A program made the position numbers and the translations under genes. From Mycolicibacterium rutilum (lineage in GTDB: Bacteria; Actinomycetota; Actinomycetes; Mycobacteriales; Mycobacteriaceae): a stretch of DNA of 64,000 nt. This document shows positions 56,543-64,000 of the stretch, one piece after another. The stretch's first letter is position 1; each line of letters starts with the position of its first letter. The stretch covers positions 5,456,001 through 5,520,000 of the forward strand of contig NZ_LT629971.1 of the NCBI RefSeq assembly GCF_900108565.1. The letters run 5' to 3'. Under the pieces are notes generated by a model. It did no database searches and was not told the origin of the DNA. It saw nothing but the letters and a program-made list of their open reading frames with translations.

Positions 56543-58135
56543 TCACGTAGACCTGTGCCGCCCCTTTCGGCGCCGCGAGGCCCACCGCTTGCCGTCCCGT
56601 CCTGGACTGACGACGGCTACGAATACGGCGCCAGCGAAAAGAGTCGCGGACATTCCGTACAGCGCCTGACCCATCGCGTGCATGAAGGCTGCCTCCGCGT
56701 GGTTCGCCAGATCAGCGGCCAGCGGACCCAGCTTCACTGCCACTGCCTGCGCGGAGGCCAGGGAGTCGGTCGCCGCCGCGCGGGCGTCGGCGGGCAGAGC
56801 CCCGGTCGTCGCGGCTAGCGCGTTGCGATAACCGGCAGCGAGCACCGATCCAGCCACGGCGATGCCGATGGCAGCACCAATTTCTCTGGTGGCATCGTTG
56901 ACTGCGGAAGCGACGCCCTGCTTTTCGTCAGGGGCCGCTGTCATGATCGCCGACGTGGCCGGAGACATGACGAAGCCAAGGCCGAGCGAGCTCACCACCA
57001 ACGGGCCGATAAGGTCGACGAATGTCGCGTCCGGGTCGAGAAACGTCATCCACAGCAGGCCCGCTGCGAGTAGGGACAAGCCGGCGGACAACGCGAGCCG
57101 CAGGCCGATTCTCGGTAGAAACAGGTGAATGGTGCTGCTGAGAGCCAGCATGGGAATCGCCAACGGTGACAACGCAACAGCGGTTTGCAGCGGGGAGTAG
57201 TCCATGACCAAACCCATGAACTGCATGACAAGGTAGAAGAACCCGAACATCGCAAAGAACAAAAAGGTGATGGCAGCTGCGCCTCCGCCGAACCTGGCGT
57301 CTGCGAACAGTCGGACGTCGAGAAGCGGATGGGCCGTGCGCAGTTGCAGCCACGTGAACACCGCCGAGAGCAGCACGCTGACCACTAGGCAGCCGACGAC
57401 GACCGTGTCCGTCCAACCTCGGGTGGGCGCCTCCACGATGCCGAGGACGAAAACCGCGATGGCGCTACCGATCAGGACCGCACCCTGCCAGTCGATCGGG
57501 ACGGCGGTCTCGTCGCGTGACGAGCCGATCGTCAAGGTCAGGACCAGCATCATCAGACCGGCACCGGCGAACCCGTAGAAAATCGACTGCCAGGAGAAGA
57601 AGGCCAACAGCAGGCCGGCACCAAGGAACCCGAAGATGGCGCCTGACCCGGCGACACCTGCCCAGATGCCGACCGCCTTGTTGCGTTCCGCAGGTGGGTA
57701 GGCAGAGGTGAGCAGCGACAGCGTCGCAGGCATGATGAACGCCGCGCCCGCACCGGCGACCGCGCGCGCCGCAACAATCTCCCACGGTTCGTCCCAGATG
57801 ATCGGGGCGGCAGATGCGGCCGTGAAGATCAGCAGTCCTGCGAGCAGGGCGCCGCGTCGGCCGAAGCGGTCGCCGATTGCGCCAGCAGGCAGGAGCAGAC
57901 ATGCCAGGGCCAGGGTGTAGCCGTCGACAATCCACGTCAACTGCGTTTGGGTGGCCGACGTCTCGACGGCCACATCGGCGAGAGCCGCGTTGAGCGCGAC
58001 CATCGAAGCCATGACCAGCAGGACGTTGGTGCTGGCGACGGCCAGCAGCCACCGTCTGCGGCGGGCAGTGAGGCCGCCCGGCGCGGCGTCGACCGATCTG
58101 TCCGACAGCGGGGACTTCGTCGCAGCGTCGGCCAC
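56543..58135 (-). CDS. MFS efflux transporter, DHA2 (14-TM, EmrB/QacA) family
   Basis: The 530-aa protein has a first-helix signature LLAVASTNVLLVMASMVALNAALADVA with the motif D1 region. WIVDGYTLALACLLLPAGAIGDRFGRRGALLAG carries motif A (about residues 68-100, in parts), and GIWAGVAGSGAIFGFLGAGLLL motif C of antiporters. Some fourteen transmembrane segments are visible. The C-terminus is short and basic (SRRRKGRHRST). The GTG start at 58135 is 29 bp from a 15-bp operator, and the TetR gene diverges beyond it: a classical repressor/efflux-pump pair for toxic compounds. Substrate cannot be told. Confidence 0.85.
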   Translation of the reverse strand: MADAATKSPLSDRSVDAAPGGLTARRRRWLLAVASTNVLLVMASMVALNAALADVAVETSATQTQLTWIVDGYTLALACLLLPAGAIGDRFGRRGALLAGLLIFTAASAAPIIWDEPWEIVAARAVAGAGAAFIMPATLSLLTSAYPPAERNKAVGIWAGVAGSGAIFGFLGAGLLLAFFSWQSIFYGFAGAGLMMLVLTLTIGSSRDETAVPIDWQGAVLIGSAIAVFVLGIVEAPTRGWTDTVVVGCLVVSVLLSAVFTWLQLRTAHPLLDVRLFADARFGGGAAAITFLFFAMFGFFYLVMQFMGLVMDYSPLQTAVALSPLAIPMLALSSTIHLFLPRIGLRLALSAGLSLLAAGLLWMTFLDPDATFVDLIGPLVVSSLGLGFVMSPATSAIMTAAPDEKQGVASAVNDATREIGAAIGIAVAGSVLAAGYRNALAATTGALPADARAAATDSLASAQAVAVKLGPLAADLANHAEAAFMHAMGQALYGMSATLFAGAVFVAVVSPGRDGKRWASRRRKGRHRST

Positions 58136-58163
58136 AGGTGTACCTCTCGATGGGAGGACTTTG

Positions 58164-58178
58164 GAGACCGTCGGTCTC
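58164..58178. promoter_or_regulatory. Operator of the efflux gene
   Basis: GAGACC-N3-GGTCTC, a perfect 15-bp dyad 28 bp upstream of the efflux gene start. It is the expected site for the TetR encoded divergently at 58432. The remaining stretch to 58431 holds only a short TGATGTATCA palindrome near the TetR start. Confidence 0.65.
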
Positions 58179-58431
58179 GATTGGCGCTGACCCTACCAGG
58201 CGTTGCTCGAGCTGACGAGTCATCTAAAGTCATGCTGTCCTGTCCTGTGCGCACGCCAGCGTCGACAGGAACGGGCTGGTGAATCCACCAATGCGGCGTG
58301 ATACCAGCAATGAGAGCCTGTTTCAGCACAAGCGCTTCGCACACGGAGGCTGTGGCCATTGACAGCGCACGGAACCTGACAATACATTTAGGTCGTTCCT
58401 GTCCAGCATTTGATGTATCAGGTGGTCGGAC

Positions 58432-59112
58432 ATGCGTAGGCACGGATGGGCGGGGAACATTCCGGCGTCCGATGACGAGGCGATGAGCCGAATCCTCGAT
58501 GTCGTCGATTCGCTTGCCGCACAACGTGCAACGGCAATCAGCGTCACTGATGTGGCGCGCAGTCTCGGTGTGAGCCGCCAGACTGTCTACCGGTACTTCC
58601 CCGGCTCGGAGGCCATGATGGCCGCCAGCCGCATGCGGTCCGCCGACGGGTTCCTGGAACGACTGCACGAGCACATGCGCGGGCTGCACGACCCGGTCGC
58701 CGCTCTTGTGGAGGGCATGGCGTTCACGCTCGAGGCGCTTGTCGGAGACCCTCAACTCGAGCGTGTCTTCGAAGTACGGGTCGACGGCGCTGCGGTCAAG
58801 CCCTTCACCTCCGAGGTGGCAACGTCTTTCGGACGTGTCCTGCTGCGACGCTACGACGTCGACTGGGCGGGTCACGGATTTGACGACGCGGCCTTCGACG
58901 ACATAGTCGAGTTGTGCGCACGCACATTCCATTCGCTGTTCATCGATCCCGGCCGGCTCCTCGGCGACAGCGCCGCGCTGCGCCGCTTCATCGCCGAGTG
59001 GTTGGGCCCGGCGATCCACTATCGCCTGATGACCAGAACGGTCGCCGGTCTCGGCGCAGGCGCAGCGACCGGCGGAGTCGACGCAGTGCGCGGGACGCAC
59101 AAAACCGCATGA
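58432..59112 (+). CDS. TetR-family repressor, divergent from the efflux pump
   Basis: The 226-aa protein has the HTH region (about residues 17-60): DEAMSRILDVVDSLAAQRATAISVTDVARSLGVSRQTVYRYFPGS, ending in the canonical VYRYFPG. The C-terminal domain (FDDIVELCARTFHSLFIDPGRLL) is of a type common in actinobacterial efflux regulators. The gene ends 33 bp before a strong terminator hairpin. It probably binds 58164-58178 and is released by pump substrates. Confidence 0.85.
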   Translation: MRRHGWAGNIPASDDEAMSRILDVVDSLAAQRATAISVTDVARSLGVSRQTVYRYFPGSEAMMAASRMRSADGFLERLHEHMRGLHDPVAALVEGMAFTLEALVGDPQLERVFEVRVDGAAVKPFTSEVATSFGRVLLRRYDVDWAGHGFDDAAFDDIVELCARTFHSLFIDPGRLLGDSAALRRFIAEWLGPAIHYRLMTRTVAGLGAGAATGGVDAVRGTHKTA

Positions 59113-59145
59113 ACGCCGTCGACGCGGTCTGATCGTGCAATGCGA

Positions 59146-59176
59146 AACGGCCCCCGGAGTTTCTCCGAGGGCCGTT
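59146..59176. terminator. Terminator hairpin, TetR gene and former tRNA-Met gene
   Basis: Arms of 14 bp (59146-59159 and 59163-59176) match at 13 of 14 positions with a 3-nt loop. It lies 33 bp after the TetR gene on the plus strand and 5 bp after the 3' end of the tRNA fragment on the minus strand, so it was probably the native terminator of the intact tRNA gene. Confidence 0.75.
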
Positions 59177-59181
59177 CCGAT

Positions 59182-59226
59182 TAGTAGCGGGGACAGGATT
59201 CGAACCTGCGACCTCTGGGTTATGAG
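59182..59226 (-). other. Displaced 3' half of a tRNA-Met gene (integration site, att)
   Basis: On the minus strand the 45 bases run from the anticodon loop (CTCATAA, anticodon CAT) through a variable loop and T arm (GGTTCGAATCC) to the acceptor CCCCGCTA. They match the 3' half of a mycobacterial initiator tRNA-Met type. The 5' half is absent: upstream sequence cannot form the anticodon stem 5' strand. Such fragments mark the distal end of an element integrated in a tRNA gene. Its orientation places the element at higher coordinates. Confidence 0.75.
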
Positions 59227-59392
59227 CTAACCGGTCCCAGTCTCGAGTGGCCTCGCGCATCTCAAACGTGCACGTCACAGCCGATCGCCCGTTCAATCCA
59301 TCACGCCGCGTTTCGCGCGATCTCGACCGCTGCGCCCCGTTTCGTTCACAAATTCGTTCACAACACGTGCCCAAGCCGAGGGGCGTTAGCGG

Positions 59393-59710
59393 CTACTCGG
59401 ACGCATCCGGGTTGTTCAGAATCGCCTCGTAGTCGCGCCCGCCATAGAAGACGCCGATGACCACCACCGCGTGGTCCAACACGGCGAACGCGATGATGAC
59501 CCGCCGCCTGAAGCCGACGGTCCGCAGTCCTGGCCTGATGTCGTCACGCGCTGTGCCGCGATGTGGGAAGGCGGCCAGATCCTCGCAGAACGTAACGATG
59601 GTGTCCGTGAAGCGCGCAGCGACTTCTGAGGAAGCAGCGTCGGCGATGTAGCGATACAGCTCTACGAGGTGGTCTTGCGCCTCGGGGGTGAAGACGACGC
59701 TGAGGCTCAC
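59393..59710 (-). CDS. ParE/RelE-type toxin
   Basis: The 105-aa protein is of the ParE/RelE fold: VVFTPEAQDHLVELYRYIADAASSEVAARFTDTIV (about residues 5-39, in parts), FPHRGTARDDIRPGLRTVGFRRRVIIAFAV and VVVIGVFYGGRDYEAIL. ParE-type toxins poison gyrase, while RelE types cut mRNA at the ribosome; sequence favours ParE. The GTG start overlaps the antitoxin stop by 4 bp. The pair sits 167 bp inside the island boundary and may stabilise the island. Confidence 0.85.
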   Translation of the reverse strand: MSLSVVFTPEAQDHLVELYRYIADAASSEVAARFTDTIVTFCEDLAAFPHRGTARDDIRPGLRTVGFRRRVIIAFAVLDHAVVVIGVFYGGRDYEAILNNPDASE

Positions 59711-59976
59711 ATGCTCCCGGCCTGCTCGGCCTCCAGCCGCGCCCGCACACTCTGCGCACTCACGGCGCGCGAAGGATCGGCGGCAACAGCGTCGTACGCC
59801 GCGGCCACCTCGTCACGCAACCAGGCTTCCACTGCTTGATCGCGAGCAAACAACGCGCGCAGACCCTCTCGGATCAATTCACTCTCGCTGGCGTACTCCC
59901 CGGAGCGCACCCGCTCACGAAGCATATCGGCCATCTCGATCGGGAGCGTGATGCTCAATTGCCTCGTTCTCCGCAT
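59707..59976 (-). CDS. ParD/CopG-type antitoxin
   Basis: The 89-aa protein starts MRRTRQLSITLPIEMADMLRERVRSGEY, the ribbon-helix-helix DNA-binding part, followed by ASESELIREGLRALFARD and a C-terminal region (VEAWLRDEVAAAYDAVAADPS) that wraps the toxin. I chose the ATG at 59976, which has GAAAGG upstream; the frame extends to 60339. It lies directly before the toxin gene in the usual antitoxin-first order, behind a 7-bp-arm palindrome at 59995-60013. Confidence 0.85.
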   Translation of the reverse strand: MRRTRQLSITLPIEMADMLRERVRSGEYASESELIREGLRALFARDQAVEAWLRDEVAAAYDAVAADPSRAVSAQSVRARLEAEQAGSM

Positions 59977-59994
59977 GACCGGCCTTTCAGGAGA

Positions 59995-60013
59995 AGTAGG
60001 ACTAAATCCTACT
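59995..60013. promoter_or_regulatory. Palindromic operator of the parDE pair
   Basis: AGTAGGA-N5-TCCTACT is a perfect dyad 18 bp upstream of the antitoxin ATG, the expected site for autorepression by the ParD-ParE complex. The gap to 60096 is shared with the divergent HTH gene. Confidence 0.65.
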
Positions 60014-60095
60014 CCAGCGCCGCACCCGACCAGCTCACCGCCAGCTGTTGCATAGACCCCTTGAATCCAAGGTTCGAATAGGGTGGTGAATTCGA

Positions 60096-60623
60096 GTGGG
60101 CGCTGCAGCGGTCGAGACCGAGACCTTCCTCTCCGAGCATCCAGAGGAACTCGCACCGGTGGTCGGGTTCCTGGCCGCTCACGAACGCCGTCATGGCTCT
60201 GCGGCCCCTCCCGCGCTGATCGGTATTGACGAGCACGACCGCATTGAGCTGCCTGGGGTGGTCCACCAGGCCTTGAGGAAGGTTGTGGCGGCACTTCATG
60301 GGGGCAGGGCAGCGACCATCGCACCGGAAACGATGACACTCACCACACAACAGGCGGCCGATCTTCTCGGCGTGAGTCGCCCGACCGTTGTGCGCCTGAT
60401 CAATGACAACATGCTGCCTGCCGAACGAATCGGCAACCGGCATCGACTTCTGCTCGACGACGTGCTGTCGTATCGCACGGAGCGCCGCACGCGTCAATAC
60501 GACGCGCTTGCAGCGACCGCCGAGGTCGAACGCGAAGATGATCCCGAAACGATCCGAAAGCAACTTCGCGAAGCACGCCGCGCTATAGCCGCGCGCCGAA
60601 ACAAATCAGCCCAGCCGAGCTGA
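60096..60623 (+). CDS. Excisionase/MerR-type helix-turn-helix protein (antitoxin-like)
   Basis: The 175-aa protein ends in the excisionase-family HTH LTTQQAADLLGVSRPTVVRLINDNMLPAERIGNRHRLLLDDVLSYR (about residues 81-126, in parts), preceded by a helical domain starting ETFLSEHPEELAPVVGFLAAHERR. This architecture is usually the antitoxin half of a type II pair with a PIN-domain toxin just downstream. Here no PIN gene follows: 60624-60705 has no such frame, and the jetD stop is at 60706. It is therefore an orphan antitoxin or a regulator of the island. GTG start. Confidence 0.7.
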   Translation: MGAAAVETETFLSEHPEELAPVVGFLAAHERRHGSAAPPALIGIDEHDRIELPGVVHQALRKVVAALHGGRAATIAPETMTLTTQQAADLLGVSRPTVVRLINDNMLPAERIGNRHRLLLDDVLSYRTERRTRQYDALAATAEVEREDDPETIRKQLREARRAIAARRNKSAQPS

Positions 60624-60705
60624 CCCGAGAGGCGGCGATGTCCGCTGCACTCCTCGACAGTGCTATAGCCGAGCTTGCAGCGGGACTTCTTGCTTTCGCC
60701 CGCAA

Positions 60706-61872
60706 TCAAATCCGCGCTCTGTTGACACCTGGTAGCCGTTGCTCGACCCAATGCCAGTCGATTCGCTCCTGCTCGAGGCGTACTCGATCCCCCAATCCGT
60801 CCCCGACCAGTTCCGAATAGAGGTCCCGCTCGTCAGGCGTCAGTCGCGTGAGAACCGATTTGGCCGAACGATCTTCGGTCACCCATCGGTCGCGATGGGT
60901 GAGCAGCGTCTCACGGTCCATCAGCACCGAGCGCGCTCGGGGGAGCCACGCACGTAGACGGTCGAGTATGGCGAATCCGTGGGTATCGATGTCGCCCCAG
61001 TACAGGATATCGGCTTCCGCCAGCCATCGCAGCCGACCGACGTTGTCGACTTCGAACCCCTTTCCCCAAATCACGACGCCGTCTTCGGGGACGTCGATAC
61101 TCAGATAGCTGATCTCGTTCTCGACGATGACCGCGATCCGTGGATCGACCGTAAGCTGTGCCAACTCGTCGGAACGCACCGCCAGCTCAGTGAGCGTCGG
61201 GCACGGGAAGCCCAGCGAGGGCGAGGGCCGCAGCCGAACCAATCCGGGCTTCGACCGAAGACCCAGGCCCGCAAGGAATCCCGAGGCGGTCGACGAAACG
61301 CCAAGCATCGATGCCAACACCGGTCGGTGCCTCTCAGCGAACTTGGTGTCAACGCCGGGTGCACTGATCTCGCGCAGATACCGATTCGATTGACGGTGAC
61401 CGTCGAGCCAAACGTAAGCAGCGACCAGCTGCGGCATCTCAGGTCCGAGGCTAAGTGCGCGATGCGGATGGTCGACGACCCACTCTCGAACCCGCGGATG
61501 TTGATGTGCGAGAGCGAGAAGCTCATCGAAACGACGGACCAAGCTCGCCACGCCCAACAGCGCCCAGGCCTGCTCGATTGAGGACACCACTGCGCGGACG
61601 GGCAGCTGGTTACGGCCGATTTGCCTACCGCCGATCGACTGCCACTGAAGTGTGTATCGGCCGTCGCCGCGACGGCCGGCGTCGAGCGCAGCCACCCAGT
61701 CGCGCGCCGCGGCGAGGTCGTCGCCGACTTGTGACGGCTTGGGGCCACGAAGTGGTACTTCAATTGGATCAAAGGGATCACCGTTGGCGTGCGCACGCAA
61801 CAGCGATCCGTCATCCCACCGGCGTCTGACCCTGGCGGCAATGTCATCTGGTGTGGTCCACCCGGCAGTCAT
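60706..61872 (-). CDS. jetD: Wadjet anti-plasmid system protein JetD (EptD/MksG-like nuclease)
   Basis: The 388-aa protein has an N-terminal DUF3322 domain (AARVRRRWDDGSLLRAH, then QWQSIGGRQIGRNQLPVRAVV) and a C-terminal DUF2220/Toprim domain. The Toprim Glu is in IAVIVENEISYL, and the metal Asp pair in ILYWGDIDTHGFAILDRL (about residues 283-300). It ends MDRETLLTHRDRW, then RLTPDERDLYSELVGDGLGDRVRLEQERIDW, the family close. JetD is the nuclease-like subunit that cleaves closed circular DNA captured by the JetABC motor. The ATG at 61872 overlaps the jetC stop by 4 bp (ATGA). The frame further upstream is open but lies inside jetC. Confidence 0.9.
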   Translation of the reverse strand: MTAGWTTPDDIAARVRRRWDDGSLLRAHANGDPFDPIEVPLRGPKPSQVGDDLAAARDWVAALDAGRRGDGRYTLQWQSIGGRQIGRNQLPVRAVVSSIEQAWALLGVASLVRRFDELLALAHQHPRVREWVVDHPHRALSLGPEMPQLVAAYVWLDGHRQSNRYLREISAPGVDTKFAERHRPVLASMLGVSSTASGFLAGLGLRSKPGLVRLRPSPSLGFPCPTLTELAVRSDELAQLTVDPRIAVIVENEISYLSIDVPEDGVVIWGKGFEVDNVGRLRWLAEADILYWGDIDTHGFAILDRLRAWLPRARSVLMDRETLLTHRDRWVTEDRSAKSVLTRLTPDERDLYSELVGDGLGDRVRLEQERIDWHWVEQRLPGVNRARI

Positions 61873-64000
61873 GGCCGCTGTCCCTGACGTCGCGTCCGGT
61901 ACTCCTCGATCGTCATCGTATGGAGCCGCGAGAACGTTCCGGTTGGATTGTCGACGAATCCGATTGCCTTCACGTACGGCTCGATGACGTGAACCTTCTG
62001 CAACGGCGTGACGATGAGAAGTTGCAGCCCGAGCGTCGCGAACAGATCCAGTGCGTAGCGCGTCGAGACATCGGAGCCGCGGCCGAATGCTTCGTCGATG
62101 ACCGCAAACCGGAAGTCGCGTGACTGCTCGGCACCCCACTCGAGTCCGAACTGGTAGGCAAGCGACGCCGCCAGGATCGTGTAGGCGAGCTTCTCCTTCT
62201 GGCCGCCGGACTTGCCGTCGGAGTCGCTGTAGTGCTCCCACTCAAGGTCCGTCTCGACATCACGCTCGGAGGCCGAGAAGACGAACCAGTTACGCACGTC
62301 GGTGACTCGTCGGGTCCAGTTCTTGTCCGATTCGGCGGAGCCGTCGCGACCGCGGAAGCGCTCGATGACCCGCTTCACGTCGAGGAAACGCTGCTCTGAG
62401 TACTGGTCGCCATCGACCGCAAGGCTGTCGTTGGTCAGGTTGCGCAAGTCCGCACGGAACTGCGCAATGTCCTGGTTCCATGTGGGCTCCTTCTCCACTC
62501 GGATGAAGCGACCCGGGTTGTAGGGAACTGCGCCGAGCGCCTCGTTGATGCGGTCCACGCGCTCATCGATCGCCGAGGCTTGCCGGTGGAGCCAGTTGTT
62601 GAACCCGGCCAACTCCTGAATGGCGTTCTTGTTGAGCTGTTCCTTGAACTCGCTCTCGAAACGCGGGAGATCGTCGGTGGCGATGCGGTCACGGAACGCC
62701 AGGAACTCTTGGCGGGCCTCGACATTGGCGTCCATGTCCGCGCGCAGCTCGGGCCACCGGATCAAGACCTTCAGCATTGACTGGATCAGGCTCTGCGCAA
62801 AGCCGCCAAGTTCCTTGTTAAGTCGGTCGATACGTTGATGAAGATCCGCGGAAAGGCCGTTCTCGGTCTCGGCGCAGTCCGCTGCCCGCGTCGGGCGGTT
62901 CGTCCCTAGGCGTTCGTTGAGAGCCGGGTAGGATTCGCGGGCGGCCGCCAGCTGCGCCTCCGGCTGATCCGCGACGAGCTCGTCGTCACGCTTCTTGTCC
63001 CGTTCTGCCTGCTTTGCCTTCGCGGCGGTAGTGGCTAGCTTGCCCGTGAGTTGCTCGATCGAATTCGCCACGACATCAGATTGTTTGGCGTTGTCCGCCA
63101 GCGCTCGGGCGATCTCCTCCAAACGGGATGAGCCAGCCTCCAACCGAACCCTTTCGGCGTCATGTTGATTCGCACGCGACTCGGCCTCGTCAACGTCAAG
63201 GTCAATCCAGGAGCGGAACCCCTCAATCCGAAGGAGTGCGTCCAACCTTCCTTGCAGGGCTTCCCGCAACGAGTTGAGCCTGACCTGCTCGGATGCGGCC
63301 GCCTCGCGCTCGGCCTCCAGCTCGGCGAGCTCGGTGCGCAGCGCGGCGATCTTTCGTTCGTTGGCCCAGCCGAGAACCCAACGACGGGGGTCGTCGACGC
63401 GATGCCGGTCGTCCTTCTCGTGGCGCTCGCCGGAGCGCACTTGGCCCTCACGGGTAACAGCCCGCCGCTCACTGCGGAACTCCTCAAGGCTTGCTGTGCA
63501 ACGGAAGTCGGCCCGTTTCGTGAGTTCGTTGACGAGGTATTCGCGGAAAGGGCCGTCCTTGACGTCGACACAGTCGGCGAGTAGCAGCCCGTCATACTCC
63601 GGTGGCTGGAGCCGAACCCGTTGCCGGGCAACCCTTTCGTAGACCAGCTTAGCTCCGGTCATCTTGCCGGCGCGGCCGTGGAAAGTGAGCCGTCGACTGT
63701 TCACCCATCCAGTCACAGCGTCGTAGTGCTGCTGTGGCACCAGCAGCGAGAGGGCAAATCCGCGCAAAACCCGCTCCGCGGCTCCCCGCCACTGCGCGCG
63801 CTCGTCGAACACGTCGAGAAGCTCACCCGCGTAAGGAAGATCCTCCGGCGTCAGCCCGAGAGCCGCACAAAGCTCGGCGCGCACCTGCACCTGCTCAAGA
63901 GGCAGGTTGCTGGTACGTTGCTCCAAGCTCGCGAGTTCCTCGGTGATGTGATCGCACTTCCGTTGGAGCTCTTTCTCACGCCCGATCGCTTCGGCGCTGG
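61869..64000 (-). CDS. jetC: Wadjet SMC-like ATPase JetC (EptC/MksB-like), C-terminal part, runs off right edge
   Basis: The frame is open from the window edge to the stop at 61869, 710 residues, with no start in view. The proximal part includes LTFHGRAGKM and VDVKDGPFREYLVNELTKRADFRCTASLEEFR, then RHEKDDRHRVDDPRRWVLGW, typical of Wadjet JetC. A Glu/Ala/Arg-rich coiled coil follows. The end carries the ABC signature KSGGQKEKLAYTILAASL and the Walker B FRFAVIDEAFGRGSDV. Walker A must lie off the window. The gene overlaps jetD. jetA and jetB are expected further right on the same strand. In M. smegmatis the equivalent EptC restricts plasmid maintenance. Confidence 0.9.
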   Translation of the reverse strand, partial: SAEAIGREKELQRKCDHITEELASLEQRTSNLPLEQVQVRAELCAALGLTPEDLPYAGELLDVFDERAQWRGAAERVLRGFALSLLVPQQHYDAVTGWVNSRRLTFHGRAGKMTGAKLVYERVARQRVRLQPPEYDGLLLADCVDVKDGPFREYLVNELTKRADFRCTASLEEFRSERRAVTREGQVRSGERHEKDDRHRVDDPRRWVLGWANERKIAALRTELAELEAEREAAASEQVRLNSLREALQGRLDALLRIEGFRSWIDLDVDEAESRANQHDAERVRLEAGSSRLEEIARALADNAKQSDVVANSIEQLTGKLATTAAKAKQAERDKKRDDELVADQPEAQLAAARESYPALNERLGTNRPTRAADCAETENGLSADLHQRIDRLNKELGGFAQSLIQSMLKVLIRWPELRADMDANVEARQEFLAFRDRIATDDLPRFESEFKEQLNKNAIQELAGFNNWLHRQASAIDERVDRINEALGAVPYNPGRFIRVEKEPTWNQDIAQFRADLRNLTNDSLAVDGDQYSEQRFLDVKRVIERFRGRDGSAESDKNWTRRVTDVRNWFVFSASERDVETDLEWEHYSDSDGKSGGQKEKLAYTILAASLAYQFGLEWGAEQSRDFRFAVIDEAFGRGSDVSTRYALDLFATLGLQLLIVTPLQKVHVIEPYVKAIGFVDNPTGTFSRLHTMTIEEYRTRRQGQRP

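Noticed and set aside
59182..59300. Complete tRNA-Met gene
   Set aside because: Only the segment from the anticodon loop to the 3' end is tRNA-like; the bases upstream cannot supply the 5' anticodon-stem strand, D arm or acceptor 5' strand.
58988..59374. 128-codon minus-strand frame across the tRNA fragment
   Set aside because: Its sequence is the translation of tRNA and att DNA (NPEVAGSNPVPAT-type junk) and has no domain; no integrase remnant is recognisable in it.
60638..60820. 60-codon plus-strand frame after the HTH gene, possible toxin
   Set aside because: No PIN or other motif, runs antisense into the end of jetD, and its later codons are low-complexity Ser/Arg.
1..64000. CRISPR array
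   Set aside because: No set of regularly spaced identical repeats is seen; the repeats found are isolated inverted pairs or one tandem operator.

Overview
The window is high-G+C DNA from a mycobacterium, most likely an environmental Mycolicibacterium-type species. The evidence is a complete 14-gene nuo operon, an antigen-85 mycolyltransferase, a mycobactin fatty acyl-AMP ligase (mbtM), F420/deazaflavin-type small oxidoreductases, many FadE-type and TetR genes, an IS900-like element, and several apparently leaderless promoters (TANNNT placed 6-7 nt before the start codon).

Layout. 1-8.8 kb: the start of a divergent membrane-protein gene, hisN, fadE24-fadE23, an Ag85-type gene, a TetR and an acyl-CoA dehydrogenase-like flavoprotein, then an IS900-like element that separates that flavoprotein from a small deazaflavin oxidoreductase. 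8.9-16.6 kb: an apparently uncharacterised catabolic operon (homogentisate-dioxygenase-like cupin, alpha/beta hydrolase, CaiB CoA-transferase, HMG-CoA-lyase-like aldolase, TetR), followed by a three-gene set (acyl-CoA dehydrogenase, APH-type kinase, DUF6285) that resembles the 4-hydroxyacyl-CoA module of levulinate catabolism (LvaC/LvaA/LvaB). 16.6-18.4 kb: a complete IS1182-type element. 18.4-20.4 kb: methyltransferase, SnoaL-like protein, YceI and an atypical response regulator. 20.5-36.0 kb: nuoA-N, encoding proton-pumping NADH dehydrogenase (complex I), with an inserted palindrome and a small coupled ORF at the nuoF/nuoG junction.

36.0-55.8 kb is a mosaic of short, tightly packed accessory units: TetR/FAD-monooxygenase, crotonase, PIG-L deacetylase, TetR, a kinase with two proteins of unknown function, AraC, a Baeyer-Villiger-type monooxygenase, an LLM oxidoreductase, an amine oxidase, alpha/beta hydrolases, a fadB4-like quinone reductase, a berberine-bridge-type oxidase, an orphan mbtM and a Na+/proline symporter. 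55.8-59.1 kb holds a deazaflavin oxidoreductase, a 14-TM efflux pump and a divergent TetR with a clean operator.

From 59.18 kb to the right edge the window enters a genomic island. Its boundary is a displaced 3' half of an initiator-type tRNA-Met gene next to the old tRNA terminator. Inside are a ParDE-type toxin-antitoxin pair with a palindromic operator, an orphan excisionase/MerR-type HTH gene, and the last two genes of a Wadjet (JetABCD; EptABCD in M. smegmatis) anti-plasmid SMC system: complete jetD and the C-terminal part of jetC, which runs off the window.

The genes work mainly as lipid, branched-chain and aromatic acyl-CoA catabolism feeding reduced cofactors to complex I, each unit under a local TetR-type switch. 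The defence island sits at the right end.
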